Shown here: piece by piece, positions 50,855 through 59,509 of the stretch
How the letters are laid out: the number at the start of each line of letters is the position of its first letter
How positions within the stretch are numbered: the stretch's first letter is position 1
Source of the DNA: Chitinophaga pollutisoli
GTDB taxonomy: Bacteria; Bacteroidota; Bacteroidia; Chitinophagales; Chitinophagaceae
Direction of reading: 5' to 3'
DNA length: 64,000 nt
NCBI RefSeq assembly: GCF_038396755.1
Contig: NZ_CP149822.1
Location: 1,798,001-1,862,000, forward strand
The notes under the pieces: model-generated
What the model saw: the letters and a program-made list of their open reading frames with translations, nothing else
Told to the model about the DNA's origin: nothing
The model's database searches: none
Program-made: the position numbers and the translations under genes

Positions 50855-53152
50855 ATGACCATTAAAACGCTCCTGATTACTTTTCTGGCCATTGCAGGCC
50901 TCGCTTCCTGCGGAACGCACGGGCCCGAGGGCACCGCGCCCAAAGCGCCCATCCAGCTCATTCCCTTGCCTGCGCGGCTGTCGGAAACCACAGACTCTTT
51001 CCTGCTCGATAAACGTACCGTGCTGGTGGCTGCGTCGCCAGCCGACCGGAGAACGGCGGAGCTTTTTAACGAATGGTTCCATTCGCTCAGCGGGTTCGAA
51101 CTGGCGATTGCGGACAGCGGATCGATGAATGCCATTGTATTCAGGACCCGGCCGGCGGGTGAGAAAGCCATTGCAGAAGGGTATCAGCTAAAATCCGGCA
51201 AAGACATCGTGACCATTGAGGGCGATGACGAAGCCGGAACGTTCTACGGGATGCAAACCCTCATCCAGCTGTTCCCGCTGCAATCCGCCACGGCCTACTG
51301 GCTACCCGGTGTAAGCATCTCCGACCAGCCGCGATTCGCATACCGGGGTTTGCACCTCGACGTGTGCCGGCACTTTTTCCCCGTTTCCTTTATCAAAAAA
51401 TACATCGACCTGCTGGCGATGCATAAAATGAATACGTTCCACTGGCACCTGACCGACGACCAGGGATGGCGCATCGAGATAAAGCGCTACCCGAAACTCA
51501 TGGAGATCGGCAGCCGGCGAAAGGAAACGCTGGACGGGCGGCTGGAAGACAATAAATTCGACGGCAAGCCATATGGCGGTTTTTATACGCAGGAAGACAT
51601 CCAGGAAGTAGTCGCGTATGCCACGGAGCGCCACGTCACCGTGATCCCCGAGATCGAAATGCCAGGACACGCCCTCGCGGCGCTGGCATCTTATCCGCAC
51701 CTGGGATGCACGGGAGGGCCGTATGCGGTGGCCACGAAATGGGGCGTGTTTGACGACGTGTTTTGCGCCGGCAACGATACTACGTTCCAGTTTCTGCAAA
51801 ATGTTCTGGAAGAAGTGCTGATCCTTTTCCCCTCGAAATACATCCATATCGGCGGCGACGAAAGCCCGAAAGTGCGTTGGGAGAAATGCCCCAAATGCCA
51901 GGCCCGCATGAAAGCGGAAGGGCTCAGGGACGAACATGCCCTGCAGAGCTACTTCATCCGCCGGATGGAAAAATGGCTTAACGAAAAAGGGCGGCAGATC
52001 ATCGGCTGGGATGAGATCCTGGAAGGCGGCCTCGCGCCCAATGCCACCGTGATGAGCTGGCGCGGGATCGAAGGCGGGATCGCAGCCGCGAAGCAGCATC
52101 ACGACGTGATCATGACGCCCGGCAACTTCGTGTACTTCGATTATTACCAGTCGCAGGGCAAGAACGAACCGCTGGCGATCGGCGGCTTCACGCCGGTGAG
52201 CAAAGTATATGGCTACGAGCCTGTTCCAGAGGGCCTTTCCGCCAGGGAAGCCTCCTTTATCAAGGGCGCGCAGGCCAACTTATGGACCGAGTATATCGGC
52301 AGTCCGGAGCACGCGGAATACATGGTGTACCCCCGCGCCGTGGCGCTGGCCGAAGTGCTGTGGTCGCCCAAAGAGCGGAAGAATTATGACGGTTTCCTTG
52401 AAAGGCTCAAGCAACATTTCCGCCGGCTTGACAAGAAAAGCGTGAATTACGCCAAGCACGTGTTCGAGGTGCGGCCCACCGTGGAACCCGATGGTAAGAA
52501 CGGCGTCCAGCTCAGGCTGGATACGAAGCTGGACGGCGGGAAGATCGTCTTCACCACCGACAGTTCCGCCCCCGATGCGGCAGCCATTTCTTACACGGGC
52601 CCCATCCACATCACGAAATCAGGAACGATCCGCGCTATCGTTTTGCAGGAAGCGAAGCCCTACGGCAACGAGTACCAGCAGGCGTTCGTTTTCCACAAGG
52701 CGCTGGGCCGGCCAGTGATCCTGCCGCGGGCGCCCCACCAGCATTATAACCCGGGCGCTTTTACGCTGGTGAACGGGATCGGGGGGGTGAAGGAATTTAA
52801 CGACAGCCAATGGACCGGCTACAGCGGCGGCACGATGGAAGCAGTGATCGACCTGGGGGACAGTACCGACATCTCCCGGGTAGGCCTGAACTACCTGGCG
52901 AACCGGGAACAGTGGATCTATCCGCCGAAAGAGGTGGTGATCGCCGTTTCGGCCGACGGGAAGCATTATAAAGAAGTGCTGCAGCGAAAAGACCCCGGCG
53001 GTTATGGGATCGTGCGGTTGCGGGAGGGGGTGAAAGACGTGAAAGCCAGGTATGTAAAATTCACGTTGCGGGCGCTCGGCCGGATACCCGAGGGGGCGCC
53101 GGGCGAGGGGGAGCCGGCCTGGCTGTTTACCGATGAATTGATTGTAGAATAA
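50855..53152 (+). CDS. GH20 beta-N-acetylhexosaminidase, lipoprotein
   Basis: 765 residues. Lipoprotein signal with Cys 22 (IAGLASCGTHGP). N-terminal GH20b domain (about 30-150), catalytic barrel (about 155-510) with MHKMNTFHWHLTDDQGWRIE, VIPEIEMPGHALAALASYPH, and the catalytic Asp-Glu in YIHIGGDESPKVRWEKC (about 329-345). WDEILEGGLAPNATVMSWRG follows. CHB_HEX_C domain (about 535-615) and an F5/8-type domain close the protein (FTDELIVE). Releases terminal GlcNAc/GalNAc at the cell surface. Similar C-terminal modules to GH29 and GH92 here. Confidence 0.95.
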   Translation: MTIKTLLITFLAIAGLASCGTHGPEGTAPKAPIQLIPLPARLSETTDSFLLDKRTVLVAASPADRRTAELFNEWFHSLSGFELAIADSGSMNAIVFRTRPAGEKAIAEGYQLKSGKDIVTIEGDDEAGTFYGMQTLIQLFPLQSATAYWLPGVSISDQPRFAYRGLHLDVCRHFFPVSFIKKYIDLLAMHKMNTFHWHLTDDQGWRIEIKRYPKLMEIGSRRKETLDGRLEDNKFDGKPYGGFYTQEDIQEVVAYATERHVTVIPEIEMPGHALAALASYPHLGCTGGPYAVATKWGVFDDVFCAGNDTTFQFLQNVLEEVLILFPSKYIHIGGDESPKVRWEKCPKCQARMKAEGLRDEHALQSYFIRRMEKWLNEKGRQIIGWDEILEGGLAPNATVMSWRGIEGGIAAAKQHHDVIMTPGNFVYFDYYQSQGKNEPLAIGGFTPVSKVYGYEPVPEGLSAREASFIKGAQANLWTEYIGSPEHAEYMVYPRAVALAEVLWSPKERKNYDGFLERLKQHFRRLDKKSVNYAKHVFEVRPTVEPDGKNGVQLRLDTKLDGGKIVFTTDSSAPDAAAISYTGPIHITKSGTIRAIVLQEAKPYGNEYQQAFVFHKALGRPVILPRAPHQHYNPGAFTLVNGIGGVKEFNDSQWTGYSGGTMEAVIDLGDSTDISRVGLNYLANREQWIYPPKEVVIAVSADGKHYKEVLQRKDPGGYGIVRLREGVKDVKARYVKFTLRALGRIPEGAPGEGEPAWLFTDELIVE

Positions 53153-53164
53153 CGGAATATACAA

Positions 53165-53201
53165 AAAGCCGGGCCATGAAGGCCCGGCTTTGACTTTTTT
53201 T
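53165..53201 (+). terminator. Terminator after GH20
   Basis: AAGCCGGGCC (53166-53175) / GGCCCGGCTT (53181-53190), then TTTTTTTT within 12 nt. Confidence 0.85.
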
Positions 53202-53291
53202 TGACCACCGCTCAAGAACGGCGGACCTTTTTCTTCATCTGTATGCTATTCGTGACTCTATTCTATGAAACCAAATTCATCTATGTAAGTA

Positions 53292-53696
53292 TTATCGCAT
53301 GACCCAGAGGGTCCATTTTGCGTCGAATTTGTACCATTCGCCGCGGGGGCCCTGCCATTTCCATTCCGGGACTTCCTCGAAGTTCTTGCCTTCGTCGGCG
53401 GTCCACCACAGTTTCCCTTCCCCGATTTTGAGTTGCCGGTCTTGTTTGTCGGCCCACATGCCAGTGGGTACTTCGGACCATTCGTGCCCGCTGGGACTCC
53501 ACCAGACGCGGGCGTTTTTATCGAGCTTGTACCAATATGACTTGCCGTCGCTACGGGCTGCCCAGGCGCCGGTTTTCGACTTCACCCAGTTATTTTCCCT
53601 GTACTGGGGTACCGGGGGATCGGACCGGGTGGCCGGGAACGCGGGATGGGCGAGCAACAGGAAGGCGGAGGCGGCCAGCAGGATGCTTTTTTGCAT
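53292..53696 (-). CDS. Small secreted Trp-rich protein of unknown function
   Basis: 134 residues from the ATG at 53696; the frame to 53768 would add a tail without a signal. Signal peptide MQKSILLAASAFLLLAHPAF. The mature part has about 13 Trp residues spaced in three or four repeats with the pattern GxWxxxxDGKxYWYKLDK, e.g. AWAARSDGKSYWYKLDK, MWADKQDRQLKIGEGKLWW, and EWYKFDAKWTLW at the end. Repeats suggest a small beta-propeller or WW-type fold. Unrelated to the neighbours and on the opposite strand. Confidence 0.7.
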   Translation of the reverse strand: MQKSILLAASAFLLLAHPAFPATRSDPPVPQYRENNWVKSKTGAWAARSDGKSYWYKLDKNARVWWSPSGHEWSEVPTGMWADKQDRQLKIGEGKLWWTADEGKNFEEVPEWKWQGPRGEWYKFDAKWTLWVMR

Positions 53697-53935
53697 AAGG
53701 GTGATGTAGTATCGCTTTTTTTGGTTACCGATGGTAGCCGGGTTCGTCTGGGTCAGGGGCACTGCCATTCAGGCTTATCAACGGGTGGCTGATTATAATT
53801 ACGCAGCAGGAATCATTTTGGATTTCTTTGGATGGGAACGTTCCGGAAATAGTCAATCATAAATTTTTAATAAGAATCCCTGTATTTTATTTAATTTTCC
53901 GGCTCGTTTTTGAAAACGCATTAAATAACTGAACA

Positions 53936-55861
53936 ATGACCATCAATCACCAGGAAATTGAACTGATCGACAGTTTCGAACAGATTTCCGTGGACATTCA
54001 CCCGGACGCCAAGGAAGGCTCGAAAGCCGTTGCCCGGGAGATCGCTGCTCTTATACGTGAAAAACAGGCCGCCAATGAGCCCGCCGTATTAGGTCTTGCC
54101 ACCGGATCCACTCCGAAGTACCTTTATGCTGAACTCGTTCGTCTTCACAAAGAAGAAGGATTGAGCTTTAAAAACGTTGTTACTTTCAATCTCGACGAGT
54201 ACTATCCGATCGAACCGGACGCTTTGCAGAGCTACAACCGGTTTATGAAAGAGCATTTGTTCAACCACATCGACATTCCTGCAGAAAATTACAACATCCC
54301 CGACGGCACAGTTCCCAAGGAGCAGATCAAGGCCTACGCAGAGGCGTATGAGCGCAAGATCGAGACTGTCGGCGGTATCGATATCCAGATCCTGGGCATC
54401 GGCAACAACGGCCACATCGGCTTCAACGAGCCCGGTTCCCATGTGAATTCGCACACCCGCCTGGTAACGCTGGACAACAGTACCCGCCTGGCGAATGCCT
54501 ACGAGTTTTCCAACATGAGCCAGGTTCCCCGCCTGGCCATCACCACCGGCATCAGCACCATCATGCGCGCCAAGAAGGTGATCCTCCTCGCCTGGGGCCA
54601 GCACAAGGCCAAAATCGTGCGCCGCTCCGTGGAAGGCTCCAGCACCGACCAGGTGCCCGCCTCCCTGCTGCAGCAACACCGCAACTGCAAATTCGTGATC
54701 GACGAACAGGCGGCTGCCGAGCTTACCCGCAACAAAGAGCCCTGGCTCACCGGCGACTGCGAATGGACGCCCAAGCTCACCCGCAAGGCGGTTACCAGCC
54801 TGGCGCTGAAGCTCAACAAGCCCATCCTCATGCTCACCGACAAGGATTATAATAACAACGGCCTGAACGACCTGATCGTACAATACGGTTCCGCTTACGA
54901 ACTGAATATCAAGGAGTTCAACGCCATCCGCGATACCATCACCGGCTGGCCCGGCGGTAAGCCCGGGGCGGAGTTGCCGAACCATCCCGAGCGGTCGACC
55001 CCCGCGCGCAAGCGCGCCCTCATTTTCAGCCCGCACCCCGACGATGATATCATATCCATGGGCGGTACGTTCATCCGCCTGCACGAGCAGGGGCACGAAG
55101 TGCATGTTGCCTACCAGACTTCCGGCAACATCGCGGTGACCGACGAGTTTGTGCTCCGCTTTATCGACTTCGCCGTAGGTTTCGAAGGCATGTTCGACAT
55201 CGACCGCAGCAAGAGCTCGCAGATCCTGGAGAACGCCAAGGCGTTCATCGGCAGCAAGAAGCCCAGCCAGAAAGACACACCGGAGATTCGCGCCATCAAA
55301 GGCCTGATCCGCCGTTGCGAAGCTAAAGCCACCTGCCGATATGTAGGCATCGGCGACGAGCACGCGCACTTCCAGAACCTGCCCTTTTACGAAACCGGCC
55401 TGGTGGAAAAGATGCCGATGGGCCCGGAAGACGTGAGGCTGACCGTGGAGCTGCTCCGCGAGCTGAAACCCCAGCAGATTTATTGCGCCGGCGACCTCGC
55501 CGACCCGCATGGCACCCATAAAGTATGCCTCGACGTGATCTTCGCCGCACTGGAAGAAGTGAAAAACGACGACTGGGCGAAGGATTGCTGGGTATGGCTT
55601 TACAAAGGCGCATGGCAGGAATGGGATATCCACGAAATCGAAATGGCGGTGCCCATGAGCCCCGACCAGATCATGCAGAAACGCCTGGGTATCTTCATCC
55701 ACCAGAGCCAGAAAGACGTGGTTCCCTTCCAGGGTACCGACGCCCGCGAGTTCTGGCAGCGCGCCGAAGAGCGCAACGCCAACACCGCCGAGCTGTACGA
55801 CAAACTGGGCCTGCAGAAATACGCGGCAATGGAAGCGTTCGTTCGCTACCACTTCATGTAA
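53936..55861 (+). CDS. nagB: Glucosamine-6-phosphate deaminase fused to a PIG-L/LmbE deacetylase domain
   Basis: 641 residues. N-terminal NagB domain (about 1-270): VLGLATGSTPKYLYAELVRL, FNLDEYYPIEPDALQSYN (Asp near residue 83), ILGIGNNGHIGFNEPGSHVN with the catalytic His and Glu. It turns glucosamine-6-phosphate into fructose-6-phosphate and ammonia. After a linker, the C-terminal PIG-L domain (about 355-630) has the zinc motif IFSPHPDDDIISMGGTFIRL and DPHGTHKVCLDVIF. That domain may deacetylate GlcNAc-6-phosphate or another GlcNAc compound, which would put two successive steps in one protein; this is inference. Family members of this length occur in Bacteroidota. Confidence 0.93.
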   Translation: MTINHQEIELIDSFEQISVDIHPDAKEGSKAVAREIAALIREKQAANEPAVLGLATGSTPKYLYAELVRLHKEEGLSFKNVVTFNLDEYYPIEPDALQSYNRFMKEHLFNHIDIPAENYNIPDGTVPKEQIKAYAEAYERKIETVGGIDIQILGIGNNGHIGFNEPGSHVNSHTRLVTLDNSTRLANAYEFSNMSQVPRLAITTGISTIMRAKKVILLAWGQHKAKIVRRSVEGSSTDQVPASLLQQHRNCKFVIDEQAAAELTRNKEPWLTGDCEWTPKLTRKAVTSLALKLNKPILMLTDKDYNNNGLNDLIVQYGSAYELNIKEFNAIRDTITGWPGGKPGAELPNHPERSTPARKRALIFSPHPDDDIISMGGTFIRLHEQGHEVHVAYQTSGNIAVTDEFVLRFIDFAVGFEGMFDIDRSKSSQILENAKAFIGSKKPSQKDTPEIRAIKGLIRRCEAKATCRYVGIGDEHAHFQNLPFYETGLVEKMPMGPEDVRLTVELLRELKPQQIYCAGDLADPHGTHKVCLDVIFAALEEVKNDDWAKDCWVWLYKGAWQEWDIHEIEMAVPMSPDQIMQKRLGIFIHQSQKDVVPFQGTDAREFWQRAEERNANTAELYDKLGLQKYAAMEAFVRYHFM

Positions 55862-55888
55862 AAGTCGACTTTAGAGATATGTTTGATG

Positions 55889-55917
55889 GGTCCGGGCAAC
55901 ACGCCCGGACCTTTTTC
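55889..55917 (+). terminator. Terminator after nagB
   Basis: GGTCCGGGC (55889-55897) / GCCCGGACC (55903-55911) followed by TTTTTC. Confidence 0.85.
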
Positions 55918-55984
55918 GTTTTATGCACAGATGTGCATAATCCAGCCAACGACGCATCGCAATCATTCGTTAACTTTGACTGAT

Positions 55985-57358
55985 ATGACATTAACCCTCC
56001 TTTCGGTACTGATGGCAGGGCTGTTTGCTGGCGGCCTGGGCGGGTATCTGCTCCTCCGCCGGTTTTACGTCCCGAAGTACGAACTGGCCCAACGGCTGAG
56101 CCGCGAACAGGTAGACGAAGGCTACGTGACCCGGGAAATGTACGACAACACGCTGTTCACACTTCATCAGCGCGACCAGGAACTGAAAACGCAGGAAGGC
56201 GAGTTGCGGTCGCTGACGGCGCTGCTGGCGGCGGCGGATAAGGAAAAAGAGCAGCTTTCCCTGCTGGGCGAGCAACTGAAAAAGATGCACGAGAACAACC
56301 GGCAGGAGTTCATGAATATCGCCAACGACATCCTCCAGAAGAAGAGCCGCGATTTCATGGAGTCGAACCAATTATCGCTCAGCCATTTGCTGGGCCCCCT
56401 CCAGTCCGACATCGGCCAGTTCCGCAAAACGATCGAAGACACCCGGAAGGAAGACATCCAGGACCTCACTTCCCTCAAAAAAGAAATCGAATCCCTCCAG
56501 CAGCTGAACCTCCGCCTCAGCGAAGACGCACAGCGCCTGGCGAGCGCCCTCAAGTCCGACGTGAAGGTGCAGGGCAACTGGGGCGAAGACCGCCTCCGCC
56601 TCATCCTCGAAGCCGAAGGCCTTCAGAAATACATCGATTACACCAGCGAAGAAGTGCACCGCGATCATGACCAGGCGCGCAACTTCCGGCCCGACTTCAT
56701 CCTGAAACTGCCCGACGGCAAGCATTTGGTGATCGACAGCAAAGTGAGCCTCAACGCATACGTCGCCTACTTCAACACGCAAGACCCCGCGGAGAAAAAG
56801 CTATATCTCAAACAACTCGTCCGTAATATCAACGAACACATCGACGAGCTCGGCGCGCGCAATTACCAGCGGTTGGGCACGCTCATATCGCCGGACTTCG
56901 TTTTCATGTTCATGCACTTCGAACCGGCGCTCACCCTCGCCCTGAACGAAAGCCCGGAGATCTTCAACCGCGCCCTGAGCAAGAAAGTCGTCCTCATTAC
57001 CCCTTCCACCCTGGTGGCTACGTTCAAGATCGTCAAACAACTCTGGCAGCACGAGAACAGGGCCCGGAATGTGGACGAAATCTTCCGCCAGTGCGGGCTT
57101 TTGTACGACAAGTTCATCCTCTTCCTCGAAGAAATGCAAAGCATGGGCGAGCATCTGGATAAAGCCGGCAACGCCTATGCGGAGGCCATGAACCGGCTGA
57201 AAGAAGGCAAAAGGAAGGGTGATACCATCATCGGAAAACTGGAACAGATCAGGGAACTGGACGCGAAAACGACCAAATCCCTGCCTAAAGATATCGCCAA
57301 CGACATGGGTGTGCGCTTCCCCGACGACGGGCTGAAAGCGATCCCTGGCAATGCATAA
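55985..57358 (+). CDS. rmuC: DNA recombination protein RmuC
   Basis: 457 residues from the ATG at 55985; the frame upstream would lie over the nagB terminator. One N-terminal membrane helix (about 5-24), a long coiled coil (about 45-200) and the RmuC nuclease-like core with VQGNWGEDRLRLILEAEGLQ and NFRPDFILKLPDGKHLVIDS and KVSLNAY (about 200-265), typical of restriction-endonuclease-like folds. RmuC limits DNA inversions. Its last 8 nt overlap the next gene. Confidence 0.94.
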   Translation: MTLTLLSVLMAGLFAGGLGGYLLLRRFYVPKYELAQRLSREQVDEGYVTREMYDNTLFTLHQRDQELKTQEGELRSLTALLAAADKEKEQLSLLGEQLKKMHENNRQEFMNIANDILQKKSRDFMESNQLSLSHLLGPLQSDIGQFRKTIEDTRKEDIQDLTSLKKEIESLQQLNLRLSEDAQRLASALKSDVKVQGNWGEDRLRLILEAEGLQKYIDYTSEEVHRDHDQARNFRPDFILKLPDGKHLVIDSKVSLNAYVAYFNTQDPAEKKLYLKQLVRNINEHIDELGARNYQRLGTLISPDFVFMFMHFEPALTLALNESPEIFNRALSKKVVLITPSTLVATFKIVKQLWQHENRARNVDEIFRQCGLLYDKFILFLEEMQSMGEHLDKAGNAYAEAMNRLKEGKRKGDTIIGKLEQIRELDAKTTKSLPKDIANDMGVRFPDDGLKAIPGNA

Positions 57359-57851
57359 CAAAGAATTCATGGTAAACGTACACCCCTTTACGCCCGCATT
57401 TGCGGATCAGATTTACGATTTCATCCTTCACATCCAGCAACAGGAATTCGGCCTGCCCGTTACCCGCGCGCAGCAGCCCGACCTGGCCGACATTCCCGGA
57501 ATTTACCAACAGGGCAACAGCAACTTCTGGATCGCCGAGCATGACGGCCGGCTGATCGGCACCATCGCACTGAACGATCTTGGGGAAGGCAAAGCCGCTT
57601 TGCGCAAGATGTTCGTGCACGCCGATTACCGCGGACGCGGGCATGGCATAGCGCTCCGCTTGCTGGAAGCGCTGAAAGACTGGGCCAGGGAGCATGGCAT
57701 TCACAACATCTATCTCGGCACACCGGACCTTCTTCGCGCGGCGCACCGGTTCTACGAAAAGAATGGCTTCATAGAGGTAGATCGCGGTATGGTACCCGAC
57801 GGACCGTATATCATGCCGGTAGACACTAAATTCTATCATCTTCAACTCTGA
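57351..57851 (+). CDS. GNAT-family N-acetyltransferase
   Basis: 166 residues; the ATG at 57351 overlaps rmuC by 8 nt, another ATG at 57369 is possible. Single GNAT domain with the acyl-CoA loop MFVHADYRGRGHGIALRLLE (about 85-104) and the strand IHNIYLGTPDLLRAAHRFYE, KNGF (about 117-141). The substrate is unknown. It resembles the MarR-associated or single-domain acetyltransferases that modify small amines. Follows rmuC in a probable four-gene run with the amidotransferase and YpdA-like genes. Confidence 0.85.
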   Translation: MHNKEFMVNVHPFTPAFADQIYDFILHIQQQEFGLPVTRAQQPDLADIPGIYQQGNSNFWIAEHDGRLIGTIALNDLGEGKAALRKMFVHADYRGRGHGIALRLLEALKDWAREHGIHNIYLGTPDLLRAAHRFYEKNGFIEVDRGMVPDGPYIMPVDTKFYHLQL

Positions 57852-57856
57852 CATAT

Positions 57857-58534
57857 ATGCGCATCCGGATTTTCCAGCACGTACCATTCGAAGGGCCTGC
57901 CGCGATTGCGGAGTGGGCGGAAAGTAAAGGCCATCAGCTCGAATTCACCCGCTTTTACGAAAACGATCCCCTGCCCGCATCGGCCGATGTGGACATGCTG
58001 GTGGTGATGGGCGGGCCGATGAGTGTAAACGACACCGGACAATATCCCTGGCTCCGTAACGAAAAGGCTTTCATCGCCGATGCGGTGGAATCCGGCAAAC
58101 CCGTGCTGGGCGTATGCCTGGGCTCTCAGCTCCTCGCCGCGTCGCTTGGCGCGGAAGTGTACCCGAACGCGCAGCCGGAAATCGGCTGGTTTCCCGTGAA
58201 GTTTACAGCGGATTGGGCGCCCGAAACACTCACCGTTTGCCATTGGCATGGCGACACCTTCGACCTGCCGGAAGGGGCTGTATTGCTGGCGAGTTCCGAC
58301 ATCACGAAACACCAGGCCTTCCGGGTGGGGAACAACGCCGTGGGCCTGCAATTCCACCTGGAAATGACGCCCGCTTCCCTCGAAGGCATGATCGAAGCAT
58401 GCGGCCATCACCTGCAGGACGGGGACTGGGTTCAGAGCGCGGCGGAATTGCGCGACGGTATCCCTTACGCGCAGGAAGCGAAAGCCACCCTATTCCGCCT
58501 GCTCGATTCGCTGGCGCAAAATGGCGTACATTAG
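57857..58534 (+). CDS. Class I glutamine amidotransferase-like protein
   Basis: 225 residues, 5 nt after the GNAT stop. The class I triad is present: nucleophile Cys in KPVLGVCLGSQLLAASLGAE (about residue 81), His and Glu in VGLQFHLEMTPASLEGMI (about 165-182). GWFPVKFT and HWHGDTFDLP match the stand-alone family related to the GMP synthase glutaminase domain. No synthetase partner is adjacent; the family includes gamma-glutamyl hydrolases of unknown role. Start ATG at 57857 gives MRIRIFQHVPFEGPAAIAEW, which is a typical start. Confidence 0.85.
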   Translation: MRIRIFQHVPFEGPAAIAEWAESKGHQLEFTRFYENDPLPASADVDMLVVMGGPMSVNDTGQYPWLRNEKAFIADAVESGKPVLGVCLGSQLLAASLGAEVYPNAQPEIGWFPVKFTADWAPETLTVCHWHGDTFDLPEGAVLLASSDITKHQAFRVGNNAVGLQFHLEMTPASLEGMIEACGHHLQDGDWVQSAAELRDGIPYAQEAKATLFRLLDSLAQNGVH

Positions 58535-58537
58535 CAT

Positions 58538-59509
58538 ATGGCAAAAAAGGTAGCATTACTGATCGTAGGCGGCGGCCCTATCGGCCTCGCATGCGCGCTG
58601 GCGGCGCAACAACAGGGACTGGACTATGTAGTGATTGAAAAGGGCTGCCTCGTGAACTCGCTCTACCGGTACCCCGTCAATATGACTTTCTTCTCCACCA
58701 GCGAGCGGCTGGAGATCGGCGGCATTCCTTTCGTATCCAACAACGCGAAACCCACCCGCCCGGAAGCCCTCGAATATTACCGCCGCGTAGCCGTGAGCAA
58801 GCACGTCAACATCCAACTCTTCGAAAAAGCAGAAACCATCAAACCCGCGCAGGAAGGCTACACCGTGATCACCGATAAAGCCGTGTACGAAGCCAGCAAC
58901 ATCGTGATCGCCACCGGGTTTTACGATATCCCCAACCTACTCCGCATTCCTGGGGAAGATCTCCCAAAGGTGACGCACTACTACAAAGACCCGCACTTCT
59001 ACGCCACGCGCAAAGTGATCGTGGTGGGCGCCAATAACTCATCCGTGGACGCGGCGCTGGAAACCTACCGCAAAGGCGCCGATGTAACGATGGTGATCCG
59101 GGAAGGCGAGATCGGCAAACGCGTGAAATATTGGGTGAAACCGGATATCGAAAACCGGATCAAAGAATCCAGTATCAAGGCGTATTTCCATTCGTCGCTG
59201 GTGGGTATCCGCGAACAGGAGGCCGACATCCTCACGCCGGAAGGCATCATCACCATCCCGAACGATTTCGTGATCGCGGCAACCGGCTACCAGCCTGACT
59301 TCCATTTCCTGGAGAACACGGGCATCCAGCTTTCGGCCGATGGCGCCAGGGAACCGGTTTACAATGAAGACACGATGGAAACGAACATGCCGGGCATTTA
59401 TCTCGCCGGCGTGGTCTGCGGAGGAATGAATACACACGTGTGGTTCATCGAGAATTCCCGTGAACATGCGGACAAAATCATCCGCCACATCGCTGCAAAA
59501 ACTAAATGA
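58538..59509 (+). CDS. YpdA-like FAD/NAD(P)-dependent thiol disulfide reductase
   Basis: 323 residues. N-terminal FAD site LLIVGGGPIGLACALAAQQQ (residues 7-26) and second nucleotide motif KVIVVGANNSSVDAALETYR (about 165-184). YRYPVNMTFFSTSERLEIGG, VIAATGYQPDFHFLENTGI and MPGIYLAGVVCGGMNTHVWF complete the YpdA/bacillithiol disulfide reductase pattern. The Cys at the GGGPCG position that is needed in Firmicutes YpdA is Ile here; the nearest Cys is residue 19. Its stop overlaps the murB stop on the other strand by 8 nt. Role in low-molecular-weight thiol metabolism likely, not proven. Confidence 0.85.
   Translation: MAKKVALLIVGGGPIGLACALAAQQQGLDYVVIEKGCLVNSLYRYPVNMTFFSTSERLEIGGIPFVSNNAKPTRPEALEYYRRVAVSKHVNIQLFEKAETIKPAQEGYTVITDKAVYEASNIVIATGFYDIPNLLRIPGEDLPKVTHYYKDPHFYATRKVIVVGANNSSVDAALETYRKGADVTMVIREGEIGKRVKYWVKPDIENRIKESSIKAYFHSSLVGIREQEADILTPEGIITIPNDFVIAATGYQPDFHFLENTGIQLSADGAREPVYNEDTMETNMPGIYLAGVVCGGMNTHVWFIENSREHADKIIRHIAAKTK

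Noticed and set aside
53835..53844. GGAACGTTCC palindrome upstream of nagB as an operator
   Set aside because: Short 10-bp palindrome, not shared with the other sites in the window; no further support.
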